NCBI GenBank assembly: GCA_031549265.1 | Contig: JAVBQB010000004.1 | Coordinates: forward strand, 1-64,000 | From: JAVBQB01 sp031549265 | GTDB lineage: Bacteria > Bacillota > Clostridia > Oscillospirales > JAVBQB01 | Length of the DNA: 64,000 nucleotides | Direction of reading: 5' to 3' | Shown: piece by piece, positions 57,583 to 64,000 of the stretch | Layout of the letters: each line of letters starts with the position of its first letter | Numbering within the stretch: position 1 is the stretch's first letter | The notes under the pieces: generated by a model | The model's input: only the letters and a program-made list of their open reading frames with translations | What the model was told of the DNA's origin: nothing | Databases searched by the model: none | Position numbers and translations under genes: made by a program

Positions 57583-58278
57583 TTACTTGCTTGGTTTAGT
57601 TGTCGTTGCTTCTACATCTGAGAATTTCTTGAAATACCCTTCATAGTGTCTTTGTTCATAGTTATAAGGAGAATCAATATTTTCAAATATCTTCCCCGGT
57701 ACGATGATGACAAGAATCGCGAACATTATGATACCAGCGACACCCAGGCCCCATCCCAGAGGACTAAGTAGATTATTTAAGCATAATTCATAAATCATAG
57801 CAAATCCAGCCGGAATAAGAATAAACCAACATGTGGCGCTTCCGGGGAAATAGATGGTTTCTTTTCCTTTGCTGCGATACCTTTTCAACATTGATACTCC
57901 ATAAACTGTATGAACAATGAACTCAGCCAAACAAAAGAAGCCATAAATAGCCGCCACAACTGGACTCATACCAAAAAACAGGAAACTGATAGCAATAATT
58001 AATGCAATAACATTTGTACAGTATGCTGACAACTGGTTTAGCGGATAGCGGTCAGGCTTGAGAGAATTTCCAATTACGTTATATCCGTAAGCGAACCCTG
58101 ATGGCCACCTATACTCTTCAAATTGATGTAGTGTTAGTCCAATTACAATAATATGTGCGATTCGATTAATTGCATCCATTTGCTCCCACCTAATAGCTAA
58201 TGATAGAACAGTTGCTATAAATACAAATACGCCAATGTAGAAAAAGCTGAGCGTAAAGACTTTTATACCCTTTATCAT
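57583..58278 (-). CDS. HXXEE-domain membrane protein 1
   Basis: 231 residues with about six membrane helices. LTLHQFEEYRWPSGFAYGYN carries the HxxEE motif (H-Q-F-E-E) of this membrane family; AEFIVHTVYG holds a second conserved His. Function unknown, possibly metal-dependent. Paralogue of the next gene. Confidence 0.9.
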   Translation of the reverse strand: MIKGIKVFTLSFFYIGVFVFIATVLSLAIRWEQMDAINRIAHIIVIGLTLHQFEEYRWPSGFAYGYNVIGNSLKPDRYPLNQLSAYCTNVIALIIAISFLFFGMSPVVAAIYGFFCLAEFIVHTVYGVSMLKRYRSKGKETIYFPGSATCWFILIPAGFAMIYELCLNNLLSPLGWGLGVAGIIMFAILVIIVPGKIFENIDSPYNYEQRHYEGYFKKFSDVEATTTKPSK

Positions 58279-58331
58279 AATAATAATCCTCTTGTTAAAT
58301 TTTGTGTGTTCTTGTAATTAAAATAATTTGA

Positions 58332-58985
58332 CTACATATTGCGTTTTGCCATTTTTTCCTTTATATGAAATCGTTTCATTTCGACTTTATCAAATACAAA
58401 TTCTGAATCTCTGCTGGCAAGTATTTTGTATGTTAATCCGCCAATAACGCCGCCTGCAATGAATAATGTTAACACAATTCCAAACAGCCAATCTAATCCG
58501 CTTACCATTCCATTTGTAACAATATAATAGATGTAGTACGCGCCAACTGGAATGTGTAAAAAAATTACTGCTCCAAGCCCCGGATTGTAAAAAGATTTCA
58601 TTTTTCTGTTTGTCATAATCCCGTGGACAATGAACTGCGAAAACCCCATTAGCATTGGTGCAAGTCCAAGCCAAATGGTGTTTGGCAAGAAAACAGGAAT
58701 TAAGTATACAGTATAGGTTACAAGTACGTTCGTCACCATAGCCGAATTTTGGTTCAACGGATATCTATCTGGAATATCACTATTCTGCATAACAATGTTC
58801 ATAATAGATGGTTCACCACCCGGAAAACCATATTCTTCAAATTGATGAACAAGTATTGCAATAAAACTCATAAGTTGTAAGCGCGCAAGCACATTAAAAT
58901 TATTCCAAAAGACAATTAAACATGCTATTGCTGCAATTGCCACAATACCTCCTATATTGTACCAGTTTCTTCTTATAAATCTCAT
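58332..58985 (-). CDS. HXXEE-domain membrane protein 2
   Basis: 217 residues, about six helices. LVHQFEEYGFPGGEPSIMN (HxxEE) and FSQFIVHGIM match paralogue 1, and GLTYKILASRD ends the last helix. Divergent from the TetR gene, so it is probably controlled by it. Confidence 0.9.
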   Translation of the reverse strand: MRFIRRNWYNIGGIVAIAAIACLIVFWNNFNVLARLQLMSFIAILVHQFEEYGFPGGEPSIMNIVMQNSDIPDRYPLNQNSAMVTNVLVTYTVYLIPVFLPNTIWLGLAPMLMGFSQFIVHGIMTNRKMKSFYNPGLGAVIFLHIPVGAYYIYYIVTNGMVSGLDWLFGIVLTLFIAGGVIGGLTYKILASRDSEFVFDKVEMKRFHIKEKMAKRNM

Positions 58986-59036
58986 GTTCTCATCACCTTT
59001 ATCTTCAATTATCCAACGTGTTGTGGTATAATTAAA

Positions 59037-59042
59037 TTATAG
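59037..59042 (+). promoter_or_regulatory. -10 box between HXXEE and TetR genes
   Basis: TATAAT at 59037-59042 in the AT-rich divergent region, with a partial dyad ATAATTAAATTAT overlapping it, a possible operator of the TetR protein. Confidence 0.5.
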
Positions 59043-59111
59043 TATATGAACATAAAATCATCAACCGACAATCAGCATTAGAGTGTCGGATTCTTTAGTG
59101 AGGTAGAATCT

Positions 59112-59681
59112 GTGAAAAAACAACCGGAAATAACAGCCCTAACTCGAAATAATCTAATAACAGCATTTTGGGATTTATATGTAAATAACAGGATTGAGAA
59201 AATTTCTATAAAGCAGGTTACTGATAAAGCAGGATACAATCGAAGCACATTTTATGAATATTTCACCGATGTTTATGACTTGTTGGAGCAATTAGAAAAT
59301 AATCTACTTCTGTATATCAAGGAACAAATTGCTAATGAGCTTAGAGATAATCCACAAGGCGATACGGCAACAAGCATAGCAAATTTGTATGATTCAAAGG
59401 GCGAATACCTCAGTGTGCTATTAGGTGATAATGGCGACCCTAATTTTAGGCGGATGCTCAAAGAGACATTGCGCCCAACGCTTTTTCAATCCTACGGATT
59501 ATCAAAAGATGATGTTCGAAAAAATTACATTTTTGAATTTGCAATATCAGCAATAATTTCTACCATAACATTTTGGTATCAAAATGAGAAAACCATGCCA
59601 TCTGACGAACTTATACAACTAATTCGTTCCATGTTGTTAAAAGGAGTGTATCCTGAATTAACAAGTAATGTTAAAAAGTAA
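59112..59681 (+). CDS. TetR/AcrR-family regulator
   Basis: 189 residues from GTG 59112 (GAGGTAG upstream). HTH at 30-60: KISIKQVTDKAGYNRSTFYEYFTDVYDLLEQLE. The C-terminal ligand domain is all-helical. Divergent from two HXXEE membrane proteins, the usual target set. Effector unknown. Confidence 0.92.
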   Translation: MKKQPEITALTRNNLITAFWDLYVNNRIEKISIKQVTDKAGYNRSTFYEYFTDVYDLLEQLENNLLLYIKEQIANELRDNPQGDTATSIANLYDSKGEYLSVLLGDNGDPNFRRMLKETLRPTLFQSYGLSKDDVRKNYIFEFAISAIISTITFWYQNEKTMPSDELIQLIRSMLLKGVYPELTSNVKK

Positions 59682-59780
59682 CAGCAACGATTTTCAGTTG
59701 TGACTGCTATACACTTTTCTTTCTGTCGGCTTACCACGAGGAAAAAAATATTAAAAATATTTGCATCAAAACTTTTCAGG

Positions 59781-59918
59781 TTGTGCATTATTACACGATT
59801 CATGAAAACGGGTGCATTTTCAGCGGGCGGGGGTGTTCATCATTACACGATTCCCCCGCATCATTACACGATACCTTCGCAAAATTACACGATTCCCCAG
59901 CATCATTACACGATTCCC
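59781..59918. repeat. ATTACACGATT repeat patch, right copy
   Basis: ATTACACGATT units at 59790-59800, 59842-59852, 59863-59872 (ATTACACGAT), 59884-59894 and 59906-59916, most preceded by GCATC/CATC and followed by CC. One GGTGCAT unit at 59811. Then AAAAAGGCGCGC and an AT-rich spacer. Same words as at 4611-4814, where the sequence also changes to a CCTAAAAAGCG tail. Confidence 0.85.
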
Positions 59919-60021
59919 AAAAAGGCGCGCTAAATTTGCACCCTGCTGGTTCAGCGAAAAAAGCGCGAGATATGTCGTTTAGGCCTCTCAAAAAGGCAGT
60001 TATCGCGTCAAATCACTAATT

Positions 60022-60060
60022 AAAAAGCCGGAACTCATTGCATTGCAATGAGTTCCGGCT
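60022..60060 (-). terminator. Terminator of ssrA
   Basis: AGCCGGAACTCATTGCA/TGCAATGAGTTCCGGCT perfect 17-bp stem followed by TTTTTAATT on the minus strand, 35 bp past the tmRNA 3' end. Shows that the tmRNA unit is intact. Confidence 0.95.
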
Positions 60061-60094
60061 GCGCTAATATTGTATCAATACTAACGTCTTACTA

Positions 60095-60452
60095 TGGTGG
60101 AGGCGAGGGGAGTCGAACCCCTGTCCGAAAACGCTTAAACGTAACTTTCTCCGGGCGCAGGCGGTCATTTACATTCCCTTGCTCAACTGTCGGCCGTCAG
60201 ACTGAAGAGCTCAGTAGCTTCATTTTACATGCCGCGGGCAAAGCTTACCGCGATCACGTTCACCACTTAATTCACGCCCTGATCCCGGGTCGTGGTCCCC
60301 CCGGGCAGGACGAGGCGGACTTATGCCGCCTGCAGCTGGAAGCTGTTGTTGTTAGTCTTGTTAGTTAATTTATAAATCGCTGTTTTTTGAGTGGAACGCC
60401 CCACTGCCCGCTTATCACGCATCGGCATCCCCGTCGAAACCGGTACGCCCCC
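60095..60452 (-). ncRNA. ssrA: tmRNA (transfer-messenger RNA)
   Basis: About 358 nt on the minus strand. 5' end GGGGGCGTACCGGTTTCGACGGG, 3' end GGGTTCGACTCCCCTCGCCTCCACCA: the two ends pair as the tRNA-like acceptor, and GGTTCGACTCC is the T-arm. The mRNA part encodes a tag ending in ...NNNSFQLQAA before TAA; the AA ending is the usual protease signal. It rescues stalled ribosomes together with SmpB, encoded 1.4 kb upstream. Not disrupted by any mobile element. Confidence 0.97.
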
Positions 60453-60463
60453 ATGTGTAAATC

Positions 60464-60511
60464 CGCTCGGAGGTCAGAGGGAAGCTCCGCCACCGTCTTC
60501 CTCCGAGCGTT
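60464..60511 (-). other. Hairpin between cyclophilin and ssrA
   Basis: CGCTCGGAGG...CCTCCGAGCG can fold between the cyclophilin stop and the tmRNA start. No T-tract, so either a weak terminator or a processing hairpin. Confidence 0.45.
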
Positions 60512-60538
60512 TCAGTGTACTTTGTTTTAAGCTGATTG

Positions 60539-61066
60539 TCAACCGGGAAGTTTTACCGGGGCGGCAAATGTTTCCCCAAATGTCTCAACCGTTACTTTTT
60601 TCATCTTCTGCTCGGTGTTCGGCCGATCCTGAGAGTTTCTCTGGACTCCGACAATCTCGTCGGCCGTCTCCATTCCCTCCAGAACCTTGCCGAACGCGGC
60701 GTACTGCCCGTCAAGGAATCCGGCGTCAGCAACCGTGATGAAAAACTGGCAGCCCGCCGAATCCGGGTGCTGCGCGCGCGCCATCGAGATTATCCCGCGC
60801 TGGTGACTGAGATCATTCTGGTCAAATCCATTGCCGGAAAATTCGCCCTTAATATTGTATCCCGGGCCGCCCATGCCGGTTCCGTCCGGATCGCCGCCCT
60901 GGATCATAAATCCGGGGATCACACGGTGGAATATCGTTCCGTCATAAGCGCCGCTCTGCACCAGCGACACAAAATTGTCAACGGTGCCGGGCGCTTTATC
61001 GGGCAAAAGCTCGATAACAATTTTGCCGCTGTTTTCCATCTCGATTGTAACTACAGGATTCTTCAT
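60539..61066 (-). CDS. Peptidyl-prolyl isomerase, cyclophilin type (cytosolic)
   Basis: 175 residues. FHRVIPGFMIQGGDPDGTGMGG, IISMARAQHPDSAGCQFFI and FGKVLEGMETADEIV give the cyclophilin active site (Arg in FHRV, Phe/Gln in FMIQ). Speeds cis-trans proline isomerisation. No signal peptide, so cytosolic. Paralogue of the next gene, 40 bp away. Confidence 0.95.
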   Translation of the reverse strand: MKNPVVTIEMENSGKIVIELLPDKAPGTVDNFVSLVQSGAYDGTIFHRVIPGFMIQGGDPDGTGMGGPGYNIKGEFSGNGFDQNDLSHQRGIISMARAQHPDSAGCQFFITVADAGFLDGQYAAFGKVLEGMETADEIVGVQRNSQDRPNTEQKMKKVTVETFGETFAAPVKLPG

Positions 61067-61106
61067 ATATACTCCCTTCGAATTTGAGAAGTTGATAATT
61101 AACGCA

Positions 61107-61871
61107 TTACTGCATGATCGATTCCGGTTCAGAATATGTTTTGCCTTTAGTATCGACTGTGACTTTCTTCATCACCTGATCGACGGCGGGTTTGCCTGTT
61201 CCGTCGCCGTAGCTCTCCGACCACTCCGCGCCCGCAATGGCGTCAACAACGTCCATTCCCTCGATCACCTTGCCGAAGCCCGCGTAATTCGTGTCCAGAA
61301 ACGGACTGTCCGCCGTCATCAGGAAAAACTGAGTGGTCGCGCTGTCCGGATTGTTTGTGCGCGCCATGGAAATCACTCCGCGCGTGTGCTTGAGGTCATT
61401 TTGCACGCCGTTTTGGGAAAACTCGCCTTTGATGGTATAGGGCAGCTCCCTGCCGTCGGCGATTTCACCGCCCTGGATCATGAAATCCGGGCTGACGCGG
61501 TGGAACTTCGATCCGTCAAGAAGTCCGGCGTTTATTACCGAAATAAAATTGTTGACGGTGTTCGGCGCGACATCCGGATAAAGCTCAACGAGAATTTTGC
61601 CGCCGCTCGCCATCTCAATCGTCACAACGGGATTCTCTGGATTGGTTGCGGCGCTGCCGGTCGGTTCTCCGCTCACCGCGGGTGCGCCGGATTCGGGCGC
61701 TGCCGTATCTGCGGGGGCACTTGTTTCGCTGCTCGTTGCGGGCGCACCGGATTCAGGCGCAATCGCGCCTGTTGGCTCACTCGATTGATCTCCGGCCGGA
61801 GGGCTCTGAGGCGAGCATCCGCACGCCAGTACAAGCATAAATACCATCAATGAAAGCGCAAGTTTTTTCAT
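61107..61871 (-). CDS. Cyclophilin lipoprotein
   Basis: 254 residues. N-terminal signal MKKLALSLMVFMLVLACGC with lipobox LACG (lipidated Cys), then a Pro/Ala/Ser-rich linker with two SGAPATSSETSAPADTA-like units (about 30-75), then the cyclophilin domain (FHRVSPDFMIQGGEIADG, NNPDSATTQFFL, FGKVIEGMDVVD). Folds exported proteins at the cell surface, PrsA-like in role. Overlaps smpB by 4 bp. Confidence 0.95.
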   Translation of the reverse strand: MKKLALSLMVFMLVLACGCSPQSPPAGDQSSEPTGAIAPESGAPATSSETSAPADTAAPESGAPAVSGEPTGSAATNPENPVVTIEMASGGKILVELYPDVAPNTVNNFISVINAGLLDGSKFHRVSPDFMIQGGEIADGRELPYTIKGEFSQNGVQNDLKHTRGVISMARTNNPDSATTQFFLMTADSPFLDTNYAGFGKVIEGMDVVDAIAGAEWSESYGDGTGKPAVDQVMKKVTVDTKGKTYSEPESIMQ

Positions 61872-62329
61872 CGTCCATACTCCTTTGCAGCTCTGTCCAT
61901 TTCGCGTTTGGCGTCGCGCGCGGCGACGTCGTCGCGTTTGTCATGCAGCTTCTTTCCCTTTGCAAGTCCCAGTTCGACTTTGACCAGACTGTTTTTTAAA
62001 TAAACCCGAAGCGGCACTACCGTGTATCCCTGTTGGCTGATAAGCACATGCAGCTTGTTGATTTCGCGCTTGTGCATCAGCAGGCGCCGGATTCGCTCGG
62101 GATCTTTGTTGAATACGTTGCCCTTTTCGTAAGGGCTGATATGCATTCCTCGAACGAACAGCTCTCCGTTCTTGACAACGCAAAACGAATCCTTCAGGCT
62201 TGCCCCGCCTCCGCGAACCGACTTAACCTCGGTGCCGGCAAGCTCTATTCCCGATTCGTACTTTTCCTCGATGAAATAGTCATGCCGCGCCCGCCGGTTT
62301 TCGGTCAGAACTTTTATTCCTTCTTTCAC
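61868..62329 (-). CDS. smpB: SsrA-binding protein SmpB
   Basis: 153 residues from GTG 62329 (GGGAGGTC upstream). YESGIELAGTEVKSVRGGGA, GELFVRGMHISPYEKGN, RDAKREMDRAAKEYGR (basic tail that mimics the anticodon arm). Binds tmRNA and the decoding centre. Near ssrA, as in many Firmicutes. Confidence 0.98.
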   Translation of the reverse strand: MKEGIKVLTENRRARHDYFIEEKYESGIELAGTEVKSVRGGGASLKDSFCVVKNGELFVRGMHISPYEKGNVFNKDPERIRRLLMHKREINKLHVLISQQGYTVVPLRVYLKNSLVKVELGLAKGKKLHDKRDDVAARDAKREMDRAAKEYGR

Positions 62330-62412
62330 TCGCCGACCTCCCTTGTCAGCTGCCGGGCATATTTTGGAACCCGACCGCTCAGATTACCGCAGCTTCTTCC
62401 GCGACAATAACA

Positions 62413-62441
62413 TAGTTTAGCATAAATATGCCATTTTGGCA
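62413..62441 (-). promoter_or_regulatory. Promoter of the smpB operon
   Basis: TTGCCA (-35, 62436-62441), 17-bp spacer, TAAACT (-10, 62413-62418) on the minus strand. Confidence 0.75.
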
Positions 62442-62521
62442 AGATTTTGCATATTACAGTTACATTACATTATGCACTCTGGCTCTCGCGAATATTCAAC
62501 TCTCGAAATACTTGCGAACTG

Positions 62522-63301
62522 TCAAAAGTACCCCATCATGCCGCGCACCGAGACGTCGCCGCAAGTCAGTTCCTCAAGCGCGCCGTCTCCCCTGCGGATA
62601 ATCAGCGACGCGTCGTCACCTATTCCTTCGGCGACGGCGTGGAATGGCTCGCGTCCATCCGCCGGATGAACCAGAACCTCTTTCTCCAGCGTCAGGCACC
62701 GCGCCCGGTATCCCTCAAGCCACTCCGGCAGCGCGCGGCCGAGACCGCGGCGAGCCAACTCGTCAAGATTTCGCAGTATCGGCGGCAGCAGGTCGTCGGG
62801 AGTGAGCGAAATCCCGGTCTCAACAAACAGCGAGGTAACGTGCGGGAGGTTTTCCGGAAATTCTGACCCGGTGAGGTTTATGCCGACGCCAATTATCATG
62901 CCGGAGTTTTCTCCTCCGACCGGCGACCCGATCGCCAGCGCCCCGCCGAGTTTTCTCCCGACAATCATTATGTCGTTCGGCCATTTGATACCCGCAAGCC
63001 CCGGGCAGATTTCGTCCAGCGCGGCGCAGACTGCCAGCGCCGCAAACGGAGTCGCCGCCCCGAGGCACGGGCACACGCCCGTTTTCGTACCAATCCGACG
63101 GTAAATAACCGAGAAATAAAGTCCCCGTCCATGCGGTGAATAAAACGAACGGCTGCCGCTTCCCCTGCCCGCGCTCTGTCCGCGCGCTACAACGGCGGTT
63201 CCGTCCGGCGCGCCGTTTCTCATCTGTTCGCGCGCGCAGTCCATGGTGGAACCGACGACGTCCAGTTGTATTATTTGTCTTTGACCGGCGTTTTCTGGCA
63301 C
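62522..63301 (-). CDS. birA: Biotin--[acetyl-CoA-carboxylase] ligase
   Basis: 259 residues. RGQSAGRGSGSRSF (biotinyl-AMP loop), GLYFSVIYRRIG, IKWPNDIMIVGRKLGG (KWPND), GVGINLTGSEFP, C-terminal SH3-like domain. It attaches biotin to carrier proteins such as AccB. It starts directly at the ligase domain, without the HTH of bifunctional BirA, so it is not a repressor. Confidence 0.95.
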   Translation of the reverse strand: MPENAGQRQIIQLDVVGSTMDCAREQMRNGAPDGTAVVARGQSAGRGSGSRSFYSPHGRGLYFSVIYRRIGTKTGVCPCLGAATPFAALAVCAALDEICPGLAGIKWPNDIMIVGRKLGGALAIGSPVGGENSGMIIGVGINLTGSEFPENLPHVTSLFVETGISLTPDDLLPPILRNLDELARRGLGRALPEWLEGYRARCLTLEKEVLVHPADGREPFHAVAEGIGDDASLIIRRGDGALEELTCGDVSVRGMMGYF

Positions 63302-63463
63302 CGCGCGTTCACCCCGATTCTGTGAGCTGTTGTTGTTTCAAAAGAAAAAGTGTTTAAAAGGCCCGTTTCATATTGTATAATGTCTGTAACGAATTGGCAA
63401 GTGCTTCCATACGTTCAGTCCGCGCTGTTTTGCCAATTTTGTTTCGTAATCCTGCTATTGTGT

Positions 63464-63469
63464 TATAAT
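63464..63469 (+). promoter_or_regulatory. -10 box for the glycosyltransferase
   Basis: TATAAT at 63464-63469, 44 bp upstream of the start codon; a TTTCGT about 16 bp before it is a weak -35. Confidence 0.5.
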
Positions 63470-63512
63470 TTACTTATCTGCACATATTTCCCGGACTTAA
63501 ACGGAGGACATG

Positions 63513-64000
63513 ATGAGCGTAACTTATTCGATCGTTGTTCCGGTTTTCAACGAGGAACAGGTCATCAGCGAGACTCACAAAAGACTCACGGCCACGATGA
63601 ATCCGCTTGGCGAACCGTACGAAATTATTTATGTCAACGACGGCAGCAGCGACAATACGGCTTTCATCCTGCGCGACATCTGCGAGAAAGATCACAACTG
63701 CAAACTGATCTGTTTTTCGCGCAACTTCGGCCACCAGACCGCGATCACCGCCGGGATGGACTACTCGAGCGGCCAGGCCGTTATAGTCATTGACGCCGAC
63801 CTTCAGGACCCGCCAGAAGTAATGCTTCAAATGATCTCGAAATGGAAGGAAGGCTATGAGGTCGTCTACGGCAGAAGGACAGACCGCAAGGGAGAGACAG
63901 CCTTCAAAAAGTTCACCGCTAAGGTATTCTACCGCCTGCTCAATTCCATTACCGAGGTCAAGCTGCCGTCCGACGTCGGGGATTTCAGGCTGATCGACCG
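63513..64000 (+). CDS. Family 2 glycosyltransferase, partial
   Basis: About 162 residues in the window; the gene runs off the right edge. ATG 63513 (GGAGG 5 bp upstream; an ATG at 63510 also fits). YSIVVPVFNEEQVISETHKR, VNDGSSDNT, FSRNFGHQTAITAGM, IDADLQDPPE (DxD), RRTDRKGETAFKKFTAKVFY are the pattern of DPM1/GtrB-like GT2 enzymes that load sugars on polyprenyl phosphate; two C-terminal TM helices would lie outside. Confidence 0.95.
   Translation, partial: MSVTYSIVVPVFNEEQVISETHKRLTATMNPLGEPYEIIYVNDGSSDNTAFILRDICEKDHNCKLICFSRNFGHQTAITAGMDYSSGQAVIVIDADLQDPPEVMLQMISKWKEGYEVVYGRRTDRKGETAFKKFTAKVFYRLLNSITEVKLPSDVGDFRLID

Noticed and set aside
60095..60452. tmRNA as the prophage attachment site
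   Set aside because: tmRNA 3' end and terminator are intact, no duplicated 3' end is seen, and the integrases are 50 kb away and of the serine type.

Overview
The window looks like a Clostridia/Firmicutes chromosome (an Oscillospiraceae-like host is my guess, from gene families only). Strong AAGGAGG-type ribosome binding sites are everywhere, and the right edge carries conserved housekeeping genes: ssrA, smpB, two cyclophilins, birA and a GT2 glycosyltransferase. A complete-looking tailed-phage genome (siphovirus type, HK97-like head) lies to the left of them, flanked on both sides by AT-rich accessory DNA.

Layout. (a) 1-7.45 kb: an accessory region with a truncated epimerase, an RlaP-like nucleotidyltransferase plus a decayed second copy of its tail, a frameshifted gene, DUF1294, a stand-alone large serine recombinase, an LRAT-fold protein, a protein with a HEPN-like RX4H motif and a small HTH-type phage/ICE regulator. 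(b) About 7.5-51.9 kb: the prophage, almost wholly on the minus strand. From left to right: two tandem large serine recombinases, SHOCT and HTH/zinc-finger proteins, a ParB-like protein, lysis genes (amidase, holin), tail genes (FN3 protein, baseplate, Dit, tape measure, chaperones with a -1 frameshift site, major tail protein), head genes (connectors, capsid, ClpP-type protease, portal, TerL), an 8.5-kb cargo block between TerL and TerS (small DUF genes with repeated promoters and individual terminators, amidoligase, GGCT, two DNA methyltransferases), then TerS, HNH, an ArpU-like late regulator, VRR-NUC, DUF927 primase/helicase, DUF932, DNA polymerase I, a SNF2 helicase with a broken N-terminus and a sigma-like factor. 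(c) 52-59.7 kb: two XRE repressors, a SLOG protein with a membrane-protein partner, a decayed class II ribonucleotide reductase tail, an SGNH esterase, two HXXEE membrane proteins and a TetR regulator. (d) 59.8-64 kb: a repeat patch, ssrA and host core genes.

How it works together. The minus-strand replication operon would be transcribed from near 51.7 kb. The ArpU-like protein at 39.6-40.1 kb sits directly before two copies of a promoter-like repeat and the HNH/TerS genes, so it is the likely late switch. TerL through the lysis genes form one nearly gapless late operon that ends at the integration genes.

The most unusual things are non-coding: six related promoter repeats driving small-gene cassettes (29.9-34.2 kb); four regularly spaced hairpins separated by GGCNN-like pentamer runs (47.87-48.24 kb); a 141-bp compound palindrome (40.42-40.56 kb); the AAAAAAC slip site (22.19 kb); and a shared ATTACACGATT repeat near 4.7 kb and 59.85 kb, on either side of the whole accessory region.
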